DNA of 64,000 bases from contig URCI01000010.1 in NCBI GenBank assembly GCA_900546345.1, positions 1-64,000 on the forward strand. Direction: 5' to 3'. This DNA comes from an uncultured Prevotella sp. (GTDB lineage Bacteria; Bacteroidota; Bacteroidia; Bacteroidales; Bacteroidaceae). The notes beneath the pieces were generated by a model. That model ran no database searches. It saw only the letters and a list, made by a program, of their open reading frames with translations, and was not told the origin of the DNA. The stretch's first letter is position 1, and each line of letters starts with the position of its first letter. Both the position numbers and the translations under genes were made by a program. Below are positions 15,000 through 25,362 of the stretch, one piece after another.

Positions 15000-17900
15000 A
15001 TGGCTTTCAAAAAAGATACAAAGGTAAAGAATAATTTTACCAAGATTACCATTAGCCTGGCCTCTCCTGAGACAATCAAGGAGAACTCCTATGGTGAGGT
15101 GACCAAGCCCGAGACCATCAACTACCGCACCTACAAGCCTGAGCGTGACGGCTTGTTCTGCGAGAGAATCTTCGGTCCGACGAAAGACTATGAATGCGCC
15201 TGCGGTAAGTACAAGCGCATCCGCTACAAAGGTATCGTCTGCGACCGTTGCGGTGTTGAGGTCACGGAGAAGAAAGTACGTCGTGAGCGTGCCGGACATA
15301 TCGAGCTCGTCGTTCCTGTAGCTCATATCTGGTACTTCCGCTCTTTGCCAAACAAGATCGGTTACTTGCTCGGACTGCCTACCAAGAAGCTCGACCAGGT
15401 GATCTACTACGAGAAGTATATCGTCATCCAGCCCGGTATCCTCGAAGGACAGAAGGACGCTGAGGGCGTGGAGGATCTCAATGGTTCCCATAAGCTCGAT
15501 CTGTTGTCAGAGGAAGAGTATCTCGACATCATCGACAACAAGATTCCTGAGAACAACGATATGCTCGACGATGCTGATCCTACGAAGTTCATCGCCAAGA
15601 TGGGTGCAGAGGCTATCCTCGACCTGCTCAAGGAACTTGATCTCGACAAGCTCAGCTATGAATTGCGTGACCGTGCCAATACCGACTCTAGCCAGATGCG
15701 CAAGACTGATGCATTGAAGCGCTTGCAAGTTGTAGAGGCTTTCCGTAGTTCCAAGGAAGTGAACAAGCCAGAGTGGATGATCATGAAGATCATTCCGGTT
15801 ATTCCGCCAGAGTTGCGTCCGTTGGTTCCGTTGGATGGTGGCCGTTTCGCTACTTCTGATCTGAATGATCTTTATCGTCGTGTGATCATTCGTAACAACC
15901 GTCTGAAACGACTCATCGAGATCAAGGCACCAGAGGTGATTCTCCGTAATGAGAAACGTATGCTTCAAGAGGCTGTCGACTCTCTCTTCGACAACAGCCG
16001 CAAGGCCAGTGCCGTGAAGAGCGAGAGCAACCGTCCGTTGAAGTCTCTCTCTGACTCGCTGAAAGGTAAGCAAGGCCGCTTCCGTCAGAATTTGCTTGGT
16101 AAGCGTGTTGACTACTCTGCCCGTTCTGTGATCGTTGTCGGTCCTGAGCTGAAGATGGGTGAGTGTGGTCTGCCGAAGTTGATGGCCGCAGAACTTTACA
16201 AGCCCTTTATCATTCGCAAGTTGATCGAGCGCGGTATTGTGAAGACAGTGAAGAGCGCTAAGAAGATCGTTGACCGCCGCGAACCGGTGATCTGGGATAT
16301 TTTGGAGAATGTGATGAAAGGTCACCCTGTGCTTCTGAACCGCGCACCGACGCTCCACCGTCTGTCAGTGATGGCATTCCAGCCCAAGATGATCGAGGGT
16401 AAGGCTATTCAGTTGCACCCATTGGCATGTACACCATTTAATGCCGACTTCGATGGTGACCAGATGGCTGTCCACTTGCCATTGAGCAACGAGGCCGTTC
16501 TGGAGGCTCAGATTCTGATGCTCCAGAGTCATAACATTCTCAATCCGGCCAATGGCGCTCCTGTCACTGTACCTTCACAGGATATGGTGCTCGGTCTTTA
16601 CTATATCACTAAGATCCGTCCGGGAGCTAAGGGAGAAGGTCAGACTTTTTATGGTCCTGAAGAGGCAATCATCGCACTCAACGAGAAACGTGTCGACGAG
16701 CATGCACAAGTAAAGTGTATGGTCGATGATATAGACGAAAAGGGTAATCCTATCCGTCATATCGTTGAGACTACTGTTGGACGTATCATTGTCAATGAGA
16801 TTATACCGAAGGAGATCGGCTTCTTCAATGGTATTATCTCCAAGAAGACACTGCGTAAGCTCATTGCTGACGTGATCAAACACGTTGGTATGGACCGTGC
16901 CTGCACGTTCCTTGATGGTGTGAAGAACCTTGGTTATCGCATGTCATATTTGGCAGGTCTTTCCTTTAACCTCGACGATATCATCGTCCCTGAGGAGAAG
17001 GCTGAGATCGTGAAACGTGGCCAGGATGAGGTCGATGAGGTGAAAGCCAACTTCGATATGGGTCTTATCACAGATAATGAGCTTTATAATGAGGTCATCA
17101 ATGCCTGGACACATGTAAACAACGATCTGAAGAAGGCCGTGATGAAGCACATGACTGAGGCTGATCAGGGCTTCAACGCTGTGTTTATGATGCTTGACTC
17201 CGGCGCCCGTGGTTCTGCCGACCAGATTGCTCAGCTCGCTGGTATGCGTGGTCTGATGGCTAAGCCGCAGAAGGCTGGTGCAGAAGGCAACTCTATCATT
17301 GAGAACCCTATTCTGAACAACCTGAAGGAGGGTATGTCTGTGCAGGAGTACTTTATTGCTTCTCACGGTGCTCGTAAGGGTCTTGCCGACACGGCTATGA
17401 AGACGGCCGATGCCGGATACTTGACACGTCGTCTTGTCGATGTGTCCCACGATGTGATTATCACCGAAGACGACTGCGGTACACTGCGTGGTCTGGAGTG
17501 CCGTGCACTGAAGGAGGGTGACGAGGTCGTCTCCACACTTGCCGAGCGCATTTTGGGCCGTGTCTCCGTACACGATGTCATTAATCCGCACACAAGTGAG
17601 ATCATTGTCAAGGCTGGTGAGGAAATCACCGAAGCTAAGGCTCAGGCTGTTGAGGACGCTGGTATTGAGATGGTGGAAATCCGCTCGGTACTCACCTGCG
17701 AGAGCAAGAAGGGCGTCTGCCGCAAATGCTACGGCCGCAACTTGGCAACCTCGAAGATGGTTCAGCTCGGTGAGGCTGTCGGCGTGATTGCCGCACAGGC
17801 TATCGGTGAGCCGGGTACACAGCTGACTCTCCGTACTTTCCACTCCGGTGGTATCGCAGAGAACGCCGCCGCCAACGCTTCCATCACTTCCAAGTATGAT

Positions 17901-19343
17901 GCTAAGCTGAAGTTTGAGGGATTGCGCACTGTGCCGTTTACCGACAAGAGCGACGAGTCTAATCCTATGCAATGTCAGATGGTTGTCAGCCGACTCGCAG
18001 AGGTACAGTTTGTAGATCCGAACACTGACATCAATATGGCCACACTGACCGTTCCTTATGGTAGCTCTCTGTTCTTTAGCGATGGAGACATGGTGAAGAA
18101 GGGTGACGTGGTCTGCAAATGGGATCCGTTCAATGCTGTCATCGTCAGCGAATATGCCGGTAAGTTGCAGTTTGACAATGTTATCGAAGGCACTACATTC
18201 AAGACGGAGACAGATGAGACCTCTGGTATGACGGAGCGTATCATCACGGAGTCTAAGGACCACAATGTTATTCCTACCGTCCATGTTGTTGATGAGAATG
18301 GACAGGTGCTCGGTACTTATAACTTCCCTGTGGGTGGTCATATCGCCAATATCGAAGATGGTCAGGTCGTTGAGACAGGTACCACACTTGTACGTATTCC
18401 ACGTGCCGTGTTCAATGCGGGTGGTATCACTGGTGGTCTGCCACGTGTCACAGAGCTCTTTGAGGCTCGTAACCCGACGAATCCCGCTGTCGTCTCAGAG
18501 ATTGATGGTGAGGTGACCATGGGCAAGTTGAAGCGTGGTAACCAGGAGATCATCATTACCTCTAAGACCGGTGATCAACGCAAATATCTCGTGCCATTGT
18601 CTCGCCAGATCCTGGTGCAGGAGCACGATGCTGTGCGTGCTGGTACAGCTCTTTCTGATGGTGAGATAACACCGAGTGACATCCTTGCCATCAAAGGTCC
18701 TACTGCAGTACAGGAGTATATCGTCAATGAGGTGCAAAACGTTTATCGCCTGCAAGGTGTGAAGATCAACGATAAGCACTTCGAGATCATTGTCCGTCAG
18801 ATGATGCGTAAAGTACGTATCGATGATCCGGGCGACACCACGTTCCTTGAGCAGGATCTTGTCGACAAGCTTGACTTCGCCGATGAGAACGATCGTATCT
18901 GGGGCAAGAAGGTTGTTATCGACGAGGGTGACTCAGAGAATCTCCACAAGGGTCAGATTGTCACTGTTCGCAAGCTGCGTGATGAGAACTCCAGCCTGAA
19001 ACGTCGTGACTTGAAGACTGTCACTGTGCGTGATGCTGTGCCAGCTACGTCTACACAGGTGCTGCAGGGTATTACCCGCGCTGCTTTGGGCACGAAGAGC
19101 TTTATGAGTGCTGCCTCCTTCCAGGAGACCACCAAGGTGCTCAACGAGGCTGCTATTCGTGGTAAGGTCGATAACCTTGAAGGCATGAAGGAGAACGTTA
19201 TCTGTGGTCACTTGATTCCTGCCGGTACAGGCATGCGTCAGTGGGACAAGATCATCGTAGGCTCCAAGGAGGAGTATGAGCGCATGGAAGCCAACCGCAA
19301 GAATGTGCTTGATTACGCCGATAAGGTGACTCCAGAAAATTAA
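15000..19343 (+). CDS. rpoC: RNA polymerase beta-prime subunit
   Basis: 1447-residue beta-prime subunit. The active-site Mg loop NADFDGDQMAVHLPLS has D483, D485 and D487. The N-terminal zinc site is CACGKYKRIRYKGIVCDRCG. The second zinc site combines DCGTLRGLEC with CESKKGVCRKCYG near residue 900. The trigger-loop/bridge region includes GEPGTQLTLRTFHSGG. The C-terminus ends RKNVLDYADKVTPEN. A strong terminator follows at once, so the rpoBC unit ends here. Confidence 0.98.
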   Translation: MAFKKDTKVKNNFTKITISLASPETIKENSYGEVTKPETINYRTYKPERDGLFCERIFGPTKDYECACGKYKRIRYKGIVCDRCGVEVTEKKVRRERAGHIELVVPVAHIWYFRSLPNKIGYLLGLPTKKLDQVIYYEKYIVIQPGILEGQKDAEGVEDLNGSHKLDLLSEEEYLDIIDNKIPENNDMLDDADPTKFIAKMGAEAILDLLKELDLDKLSYELRDRANTDSSQMRKTDALKRLQVVEAFRSSKEVNKPEWMIMKIIPVIPPELRPLVPLDGGRFATSDLNDLYRRVIIRNNRLKRLIEIKAPEVILRNEKRMLQEAVDSLFDNSRKASAVKSESNRPLKSLSDSLKGKQGRFRQNLLGKRVDYSARSVIVVGPELKMGECGLPKLMAAELYKPFIIRKLIERGIVKTVKSAKKIVDRREPVIWDILENVMKGHPVLLNRAPTLHRLSVMAFQPKMIEGKAIQLHPLACTPFNADFDGDQMAVHLPLSNEAVLEAQILMLQSHNILNPANGAPVTVPSQDMVLGLYYITKIRPGAKGEGQTFYGPEEAIIALNEKRVDEHAQVKCMVDDIDEKGNPIRHIVETTVGRIIVNEIIPKEIGFFNGIISKKTLRKLIADVIKHVGMDRACTFLDGVKNLGYRMSYLAGLSFNLDDIIVPEEKAEIVKRGQDEVDEVKANFDMGLITDNELYNEVINAWTHVNNDLKKAVMKHMTEADQGFNAVFMMLDSGARGSADQIAQLAGMRGLMAKPQKAGAEGNSIIENPILNNLKEGMSVQEYFIASHGARKGLADTAMKTADAGYLTRRLVDVSHDVIITEDDCGTLRGLECRALKEGDEVVSTLAERILGRVSVHDVINPHTSEIIVKAGEEITEAKAQAVEDAGIEMVEIRSVLTCESKKGVCRKCYGRNLATSKMVQLGEAVGVIAAQAIGEPGTQLTLRTFHSGGIAENAAANASITSKYDAKLKFEGLRTVPFTDKSDESNPMQCQMVVSRLAEVQFVDPNTDINMATLTVPYGSSLFFSDGDMVKKGDVVCKWDPFNAVIVSEYAGKLQFDNVIEGTTFKTETDETSGMTERIITESKDHNVIPTVHVVDENGQVLGTYNFPVGGHIANIEDGQVVETGTTLVRIPRAVFNAGGITGGLPRVTELFEARNPTNPAVVSEIDGEVTMGKLKRGNQEIIITSKTGDQRKYLVPLSRQILVQEHDAVRAGTALSDGEITPSDILAIKGPTAVQEYIVNEVQNVYRLQGVKINDKHFEIIVRQMMRKVRIDDPGDTTFLEQDLVDKLDFADENDRIWGKKVVIDEGDSENLHKGQIVTVRKLRDENSSLKRRDLKTVTVRDAVPATSTQVLQGITRAALGTKSFMSAASFQETTKVLNEAAIRGKVDNLEGMKENVICGHLIPAGTGMRQWDKIIVGSKEEYERMEANRKNVLDYADKVTPEN

Positions 19344-19366
19344 TCAGTCACACAAGATAAATAAAT

Positions 19367-19404
19367 AAAGGCCGTGAATCCGATTTGGGTTCACGGCCTT
19401 TTTT
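19367..19404 (+). terminator. rpoC terminator
   Basis: Stem AAAGGCCGTGAA (19367-19378) pairs with TTCACGGCCTTT, extended by TCC/GGG, and is followed by further T. It ends the rpoBC transcript just before the convergent GH35 gene. Confidence 0.85.
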
Positions 19405-19449
19405 GTGCCTTGTGGTTAATTGCTTGTCAAAAGCAGCAGATGGCTACAT

Positions 19450-21837
19450 TTAATATACGTATACTTTGCAGTCCTTGATGCTGCCGGGAGCGCCTTGCTC
19501 GGCGCGTGGCAGGTATTCCAGAGCAGAGACGGCCTGGGTGGAGCCGAGGTCAATAACGAGAAGGTGGGGAAAATCTGCGCCTGGCACTGTCTGCCAGTAA
19601 GTCGACTCTTGCAGGTCGAAGACCTTGTCGCCCGTGTGGTTGCCGTTGTCAGCATCCTCGGAGTCGGCGTATTTTGTAGTCCATGTCTCACGGCTGATGC
19701 GCTTGCCTTGCGCATTCTGCAAGTATAGCTCAGCGATGGCGGAGAGATCCTTGCCGCTTTGGTTGCTGTTGATGAGGATGGCGAGGTAGCGGCCTTGCTG
19801 CAGTTGGGCGAAGCGAACCGTCTGCCAGCCGTTGCCCGACTGGAGCGCACCACTGAAGGCTGGAGTGCGACTGTTCAGGTCAGGCTTGTCGCCAATGTTG
19901 TTGTGCAGGTTGGTTTTCTCCAGTTGCAGTTTATCGAGCTCCGGCTTGTCTTGTCCCCAGAGCACGGGGTTGTCGGTGCCAATGATGTCGAGCACCATGA
20001 TGTCATTCTTGCCTTTCTTCAGCCAGCATCCCGGGCAGTAGAGCGTCTGCTGAGGACCGATGCGCCAAAAACGGCCGAGTGCATGGCCGTTCACATAGAC
20101 TTGACCCTTGCCGAAGTTCTCCATATTAATAAAGGTGTCGCCCACCTTGCTGAGGTTGAACGAGCCGAGGAAGACGCCTGGCTCCTTGACGCCATTGCGC
20201 ACATCGAGGTGGCTGCGCAAGTCGACATACGGCTTATGAGCCTGTGCGGCTATCGTGTCTACATCATCTGGCATGAGGCCGATGGCCCAGTCCTTGAGGT
20301 TGTAGGTCACGTCGTGCTGTCCGTCTGTGGTGGTGATGGTCACATCGCCCGTGATGCCCTTGTAGTCTTTGATGGCGCGTCCGAAGTTGATGCGTCCCAT
20401 GGCCTCGACAAGGATGTCGATCTTCGCGCCTTTCTTCACGGCTGGCAACATGACGCTCTTCTCGTTTTTCACGCGGTCGATCTTCCCAACAAACTCCCCG
20501 TTGATGAACACCTGCGCATAGTCGTGGGCGTCGCTGATGGTGAGGCGGCTGGGTTGACTAATGTCGGGCAGGGTAGTGGAGTAGAAGGCCGAGCCCCATC
20601 CCATGTCCATTTCCTCGAAGGTCTTCGTGTCGTGGCTCTTCACCGTGCGTGTGATGAACTGCCGTAGTGGGACGCGCGCATCGAGCCTCACCTTCGGAAA
20701 ACTCACGAGCGTTGCTGCCGCCTTGGGCACGGCGGGCAGTGTCTTGCCGCCATTGTATTTCTCCATCGTGCGGCGCAGTTCATAGTATTTTGGGGTAGCC
20801 TGCCCATATTCGTTGATGGGTGCGTCGTAGTCATAAGAGGTCACATCGGGAGCGAATCCCGGTGAGTTGGCTCCTGCCCAGTGGCCGAAGCTCGTGCCGC
20901 CATGGGTCATATAGAGCGAGAAGGAGATGTTCTTGGAGAGCATCTCGTCAATGCCCTCGACCATGTCTTTGGCCGGACGTGTCTCGTGGCGTGCGCCCCA
21001 CTTGTCAAACCATCCGCTCCAGAACTCCGAGCACATCTTCGGCGCGTCGGGGCGCAGTTCGCCGAGACGACGGAACTGCTGGTCGATGTTTGCCCCGGTA
21101 CCGAAGTTCATCGTCCACACCAGGTCGTCGAGTCCGTTCTTGGTGAAGTTGCTGGCCCAGTCACATTGGAAGAGCACAGGGCCGACCTCCCGTCCTTGCT
21201 TGTCCTTGGTGTACCAGTTTTCTTTCAGCAGGTCGCGGATAGCGCGGATATATGGCTTGTCTTCGCCGTAGCTGCCATACTCGTTCTCTACCTGCACCAT
21301 GATGATCGGTCCGCCGTGCTGTATGGTCAGCGGGGCGAGCTGCCCGGCCACCTTTTCCTCAAACACCTTCACGCGCTGCATGAAGTACGGATCTTGCTCA
21401 CGCAGACGGATGTCCTTCTTCTTTAGCAGCCACCAAGGCAGTCCTCCCATCTCCCATTCGGCGCAGACATAGGGACCGGGGCGCACGATGACGTACATAC
21501 CGTTTTTCTGTGCCAGACGGCAGAACGCTGCAACATCGTTGTTGCCTGTGAAATTGAACTGTCCCTCCTTCGGTTCATGGATATTCCAGAAGACATAGAG
21601 ACAGAGTGTGTTCATGCCGAGAGCCTTGCACATTTTGATGCGTTGTTCCCAGTAGGGGCGGGGGATGCGCGGATAGTGCACCTCAGCTGCCTTAACCACA
21701 AACGGCCTGCCGTTGAGGAGGAAAGTGCCTTTTCCCACTGTGAAATCACCACTGCGTTTCGCTGCATGGCTGGTGAGGGGGCTCAGCATCATGACCAGTG
21801 CGAACATGAAAAAAAGAATCTTTTGTTGTAACTTCAT
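19450..21837 (-). CDS. secreted beta-galactosidase, GH35
   Basis: A 795-residue exported GH35 glycosidase likely to remove terminal beta-galactose from plant or host glycans in the periplasm or at the surface. Signal peptide at 1-25 (ILFFMFALVMMLSPLTSHA). The TIM-barrel domain shows PRPYWEQRIKMCKALGMN, VRPGPYVCAEWEMGGLPWWL, acid/base E186 (VQVENEYGSYG) and nucleophile E271 (CSEFWSGWFDKWG). Beta-sandwich domains follow, and the last 110 residues look like an F5/8-type C carbohydrate-binding domain. The start at 21837 (MKLQQK) puts the signal peptide first; a frame extension to 21912 adds an implausible charged leader. Same strand as GH127 and 147 bp from it. Confidence 0.93.
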   Translation of the reverse strand: MKLQQKILFFMFALVMMLSPLTSHAAKRSGDFTVGKGTFLLNGRPFVVKAAEVHYPRIPRPYWEQRIKMCKALGMNTLCLYVFWNIHEPKEGQFNFTGNNDVAAFCRLAQKNGMYVIVRPGPYVCAEWEMGGLPWWLLKKKDIRLREQDPYFMQRVKVFEEKVAGQLAPLTIQHGGPIIMVQVENEYGSYGEDKPYIRAIRDLLKENWYTKDKQGREVGPVLFQCDWASNFTKNGLDDLVWTMNFGTGANIDQQFRRLGELRPDAPKMCSEFWSGWFDKWGARHETRPAKDMVEGIDEMLSKNISFSLYMTHGGTSFGHWAGANSPGFAPDVTSYDYDAPINEYGQATPKYYELRRTMEKYNGGKTLPAVPKAAATLVSFPKVRLDARVPLRQFITRTVKSHDTKTFEEMDMGWGSAFYSTTLPDISQPSRLTISDAHDYAQVFINGEFVGKIDRVKNEKSVMLPAVKKGAKIDILVEAMGRINFGRAIKDYKGITGDVTITTTDGQHDVTYNLKDWAIGLMPDDVDTIAAQAHKPYVDLRSHLDVRNGVKEPGVFLGSFNLSKVGDTFINMENFGKGQVYVNGHALGRFWRIGPQQTLYCPGCWLKKGKNDIMVLDIIGTDNPVLWGQDKPELDKLQLEKTNLHNNIGDKPDLNSRTPAFSGALQSGNGWQTVRFAQLQQGRYLAILINSNQSGKDLSAIAELYLQNAQGKRISRETWTTKYADSEDADNGNHTGDKVFDLQESTYWQTVPGADFPHLLVIDLGSTQAVSALEYLPRAEQGAPGSIKDCKVYVY

Positions 21838-21866
21838 AGAAGAATTGTTATTAGGATTGTCTTCCA

Positions 21867-21874
21867 CAAAATTA
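21867..21874 (-). promoter_or_regulatory. GH35 promoter, -7 element
   Basis: TAATTTTG on the minus strand, about 30 bp before the GH35 start. It suggests the GH35 gene can be transcribed separately from GH127. No clear -33 box is visible. Confidence 0.5.
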
Positions 21875-21984
21875 CAAAAAAGATTCTTTTCTCTTGTGTA
21901 CTTATCTTGCAATCAATCGTTCACCAGTGAGAATTATCAAAAAATGCCTGCTGATTCACGATTTGTTACCTTGAAATCAGTTAT

Positions 21985-24504
21985 CTATTTGTTAGTTCTG
22001 ACCAGTCGCAGTCCGTACCAGCCAGGGTTGGGCGTATTGCCGTCGGCAGACAGTCTGACGAGGAACTTGGTAGTGACCTTTCCAAGTTTGTCGCGAAGAA
22101 GATTGACGGGCAGAGGATATTCGACATTAAAGAAGCCATTTCTATCTCCTTCAGCCTTCTCCGGAATAATGATTTTTGCGATAGGCACACCGTTGACAGT
22201 CAGTGTGGCCTGACGTCCCTTATCAGCTGTAGTGAATCGGCAGAGGATAGCAAGACTGTCAGCAGCGGCTTTTGTGTTGAATAGCGAATACTGTACGTAG
22301 CCACCTTTTTGTGCATCGCGATAGGTCTCGTCACGGAAAGATCCTGCGTGAGCGTCTGTGGAATAGTTGTATTCGTGTCCAGCCTCGTTTTGCTGTTCGC
22401 CTGGAGACACAAAGTCCAGCGTTCTACGGGCAAGCGCATCGGCTTGCCGCTCCGTCTCGGCCATGTCGCTGTGGGCATATTCGTTAGCAGTTCGCTGGTA
22501 CCAGTAGCAAGAATAGCGTGTATGATGGATGGTAGCAAAGGGCTGGAGAGTCAGTTTCGTCCAATGGTAATTTTTTGCATCTGGGCGGCTGACATCGAGC
22601 GTGAACTGCAACTTAGCAGGGGCGCTCTTGGTGATACGCTGGAATATTTGGTTTCTTTCGCCGATGAGCATGGGTGCTGAGGTCAGAGGCAGACTCTTGC
22701 CTACTGCTCCGGGAGCATGATCCATGCGTCCTTCTCCCGCATATTCGTTTTGCAGTATTTCTGTTTTGAGGCCTGTCGTGTCGGCTTCGAGCTGGTTTTC
22801 GGCTGTCGTCTTGGCAGCGAGAAGTACAGGACCATATTCAAAGGCAACATAGTCCGGAAGGTTAGGGCAAGGCACCACGCGCATTGCCATGGGTAAATCA
22901 ACTTGTACCTTGTCTCCGGCTTTCCACTGACGGCGCAGCTTGACGTAGAAAGCCCGTCCCACAGTTGTCTTGACCGCTTGCGGCTCACCATTGACGGTGA
23001 TGCGATAGTCGGCTGTGGTCCACCAGGGATGACGGATGGCCAACGAGAAATTACCCTCGCGGTTGATGGTCAGCGTGGTCTGCTGGCTATAAGGATAAGA
23101 GGTGGTCTGTGTCACGTCGAAGCGTCGGTCAGCGAGATGGCTGGGCGTGAAGAGATTGACATAGAGCACAGAGTCTGCGTCATGGGTGTAGACAAACTGT
23201 CCGTATTTGCTGTGGTTCTCCATACCCGTGCCGACGCAGCACCACATGCCTTTGTTCACCTGCGAATAGATGCGGTAGCCTTGTGGGCGCAGTGTAGTGA
23301 AATAGACATATCCGCCTGTCTTCGGGTCTTGTGTGGAAAGGATATGGTTGAGTGTGGCATACTCGTAGAAATCGGCGTAGCGGGCATCGTGGGTGCGGTC
23401 AGCGAGCAGTTCGGAGAGCTTCAGCATGTTGTTGGTATTACAGCTTTCCGGGCCGTCTGGCCAGTCGATGTATCGGTTGCTGTTGCCTTTTGAAAGGAAA
23501 TGCTCTTCGACGCTGTTGCCTCCGATGCATGTCGTGCGGTTCTTGGCGACATCGGCCCAGAAGTTTTGGGCGGCCATTGCATAGCGCTTGTCTGCAGAGT
23601 TCTCCTCGGCGATGCGCTCAAAGCCGATGTATTTTGGTACCTGCGTGTTGGCGTGCCGGTTGTCGAGGAACGTGGTGTTGAGCGTCTGCATGCCGTCTAC
23701 CATTTCCTGGTGTGAGAAAGCCTTTGCCGCTTCGAGGTATTTTTTGTTACCGAAAATCGTGTAGGCATCAGCGAGCACCTCGTTCATGCCTCCCTGCTCC
23801 GTGTTGAGAATGCTCTGCATCTGTTCGGCGCTGAGATGGCTGATGAGTGCTACGGCCCAGTCGGCCATCTTGCGATACATCTCCTTGGCAGTCTTGTTGC
23901 CTGTGTAGAGAAAGGCATCGCGCAGTCCGGCCATCACTTTATGCTCGCAGTAGAAGGGTACCCAGCCGCGTACAGGATCGAAAGCCTTGGCGTTGCCCTG
24001 ATAGAGTTCTCGCCACACCTCGTTGATCGGTTGTCCGCCAAGAAATCCTTTCATACCCGTCTTGTCGTGCTGATAGACATCCTGACAGTCCTTTAGGATG
24101 CTGAGCATGTAGTCGAGTCGTGTTTTCAGTAAGGCACGTGTCGGAGTGTCTTTGCAAGCGGCGTAAGCCATAGCGAGAGCGGAGAGATAGTGACCGCCCA
24201 CATGACCTGACAAGTCAAAGCCGTTGCCGCCCCAGTTCTGAAAATTGGGATGAAGTGCGAGCCAATTGGTATACCGCCCCGTGGTGAGTCCGGCTTGTCG
24301 GATGAATGGCGTGAGCAATCGGTCGGCATCATAGTCGAGGAGCACACGGATGTTTAAGTCCATGGCCTGCTTCATGGGACTGTTGAGCAGCGTCACCTCG
24401 TTGAGATTGAAATGATGTGGATAGATTTGCTCCTGAGCCATACCTTTGGCAGGTGCGGCCGTCAGCATGGAGGCAGTGATAGCGAGTAGTAGAGAGAGTC
24501 TCAT
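21985..24504 (-). CDS. secreted beta-L-arabinofuranosidase-type glycosidase, GH127
   Basis: An 839-residue exported protein of the GH127 (former DUF1680) family, whose studied member HypBA1 cleaves beta-1,2-linked L-arabinofuranose. Signal peptide at 1-23. The (alpha/alpha)6 catalytic barrel carries the zinc-cysteine active site: E353 and C355 (GPESCNTNNM), C422 and C423 (MWCCVGTGMEN). E333/E334 (SVEEHF) are acid/base candidates. A beta-sandwich region and an extra C-terminal module from about 640 (WYQRTANEYAHSDMAE onward) follow; a similar tail occurs in Bacteroidota homologues. With the neighbouring GH35 and GH3 it suggests breakdown of arabinogalactan-like material. The exact substrate is inferred. 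Confidence 0.9.
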   Translation of the reverse strand: MRLSLLLAITASMLTAAPAKGMAQEQIYPHHFNLNEVTLLNSPMKQAMDLNIRVLLDYDADRLLTPFIRQAGLTTGRYTNWLALHPNFQNWGGNGFDLSGHVGGHYLSALAMAYAACKDTPTRALLKTRLDYMLSILKDCQDVYQHDKTGMKGFLGGQPINEVWRELYQGNAKAFDPVRGWVPFYCEHKVMAGLRDAFLYTGNKTAKEMYRKMADWAVALISHLSAEQMQSILNTEQGGMNEVLADAYTIFGNKKYLEAAKAFSHQEMVDGMQTLNTTFLDNRHANTQVPKYIGFERIAEENSADKRYAMAAQNFWADVAKNRTTCIGGNSVEEHFLSKGNSNRYIDWPDGPESCNTNNMLKLSELLADRTHDARYADFYEYATLNHILSTQDPKTGGYVYFTTLRPQGYRIYSQVNKGMWCCVGTGMENHSKYGQFVYTHDADSVLYVNLFTPSHLADRRFDVTQTTSYPYSQQTTLTINREGNFSLAIRHPWWTTADYRITVNGEPQAVKTTVGRAFYVKLRRQWKAGDKVQVDLPMAMRVVPCPNLPDYVAFEYGPVLLAAKTTAENQLEADTTGLKTEILQNEYAGEGRMDHAPGAVGKSLPLTSAPMLIGERNQIFQRITKSAPAKLQFTLDVSRPDAKNYHWTKLTLQPFATIHHTRYSCYWYQRTANEYAHSDMAETERQADALARRTLDFVSPGEQQNEAGHEYNYSTDAHAGSFRDETYRDAQKGGYVQYSLFNTKAAADSLAILCRFTTADKGRQATLTVNGVPIAKIIIPEKAEGDRNGFFNVEYPLPVNLLRDKLGKVTTKFLVRLSADGNTPNPGWYGLRLVRTNK

Positions 24505-24540
24505 GATTTGTCTTTAGTATTATTGTTGTTTGGTTAGGTG

Positions 24541-24571
24541 CAAAGATAAGCGTTTGTTTTCATATTTGCAA
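24541..24571 (-). promoter_or_regulatory. GH127 promoter, -33/-7
   Basis: On the minus strand TTG (24569-24571) and TATCTTTG (24541-24548) are 20 bp apart, about 37 bp before the GH127 start at 24504. Confidence 0.7.
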
Positions 24572-24769
24572 GTTTCTGTCGTTTTTTTATGTTTCAGCAA
24601 CAGTAATGATCTTAGGTCTGACCCCGGAAAGGAGGAAATAACTGAAATTTTATGTATTGGTCCCTAATTTTATCTTATTAAAAACTTTACAAAATCATGT
24701 CACGATTGTTGGATGAAATAGAGCGAAACCCGAAACTAAAATCGGCGAAAACCACAGTGAAAACCTCAA
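24572..24769. other. AT-rich gap between the GH127 promoter and repeat copy B
   Basis: No reading frame or RNA gene is visible. The sequence is AT-rich and contains a short GGTCTGACCCCGGAAAGGAG patch near 24615-24635 with no assignable role. Confidence 0.5.
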
Positions 24770-25062
24770 AAAACGGCTCTGTCTGTGAGAAAACGGTGAG
24801 TTGATCGGGTCAAAACGGCTGAATGACGCATACAAAACGGTGAGTTGATGAGGTCATCTCGGTTGTTTGATCGAAAATTCTCTAGAGAATTTTTCGTCAA
24901 AACGCCTTTTTGACAGGAAGACACAAATCGCAAAAATCGTATATCGCTGATTTGTAGGAAATTATAAAATACGCTGAAAATCGCGGAAATCAGACGAGAG
25001 ACCAGTTTGGTGGCGAGAATCGTCTTCTCGTGGCCGGTTTATTGTCAGAATATCGAACAATA
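24770..25062. repeat. tandem 22-bp units plus palindrome element, copy B
   Basis: One 20-bp unit (24770-24789) is followed by four 22-bp units starting at 24790, 24812, 24834 and 24856. Three begin AAAACGG, and 24790-24805 and 24834-24849 are identical (AAAACGGTGAGTTGAT). The array runs in phase into the 20-bp palindrome AAAATTCTCTAGAGAATTTT at 24874-24893. Next come an inverted repeat GTCAAAA/TTTTGAC (about 24896-24913), a conserved ATAAAATACGCTGAAAATCGC segment near 24964-24985, and GTCAGAATATCGAACAATA near 25044-25062. Copy A (148-467) has the same order and phase, although most bases outside the palindrome differ. Confidence 0.75.
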
Positions 25063-25309
25063 AACACCAACCGAGGGAATGACGCTCTATGAGTATGTAG
25101 AAGAAGTACCTTCATGGAGATTATTATTCACACGAATGTAACCAGAAAAATCGCGAATATCCGGGCCGCGGGAAATAGCCAGTGCGCCTTAATTGTCCTT
25201 TGTATTTTGTTATTGGGTATTTAAAAAGTAGAGCTTAAAAGCTAAACGTGATAATATCTGTAAATAATTAACTTGAAAAGATTAAAAAAGTTATTTATAT
25301 CGCATTAAG
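25063..25309. other. gap between repeat copy B and the small membrane gene
   Basis: AT-rich, with no supported gene. A 20-codon open frame at 25079-25141 (begins MTLYEYVEEVPSW) is too short to call, but could be a gene remnant. Confidence 0.4.
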
Positions 25310-25310
25310 A

Positions 25311-25341
25311 TTGCAATTTACAAATATTCATCCTATATTTG
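25311..25341 (+). promoter_or_regulatory. promoter of the small membrane gene, -33/-7
   Basis: TTG (25311-25313) and TATATTTG (25334-25341) with exactly 20-bp spacing. The predicted transcript begins about 15 nt before the ATG at 25363. Confidence 0.7.
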
Positions 25342-25362
25342 CAAAAAAATAAATCATATTTT

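Noticed and set aside
25079..25141. 20-codon frame MTLYEYVEEVPSW...
   Set aside because: Too short, with no promoter at a convincing distance; kept only as a possible remnant.
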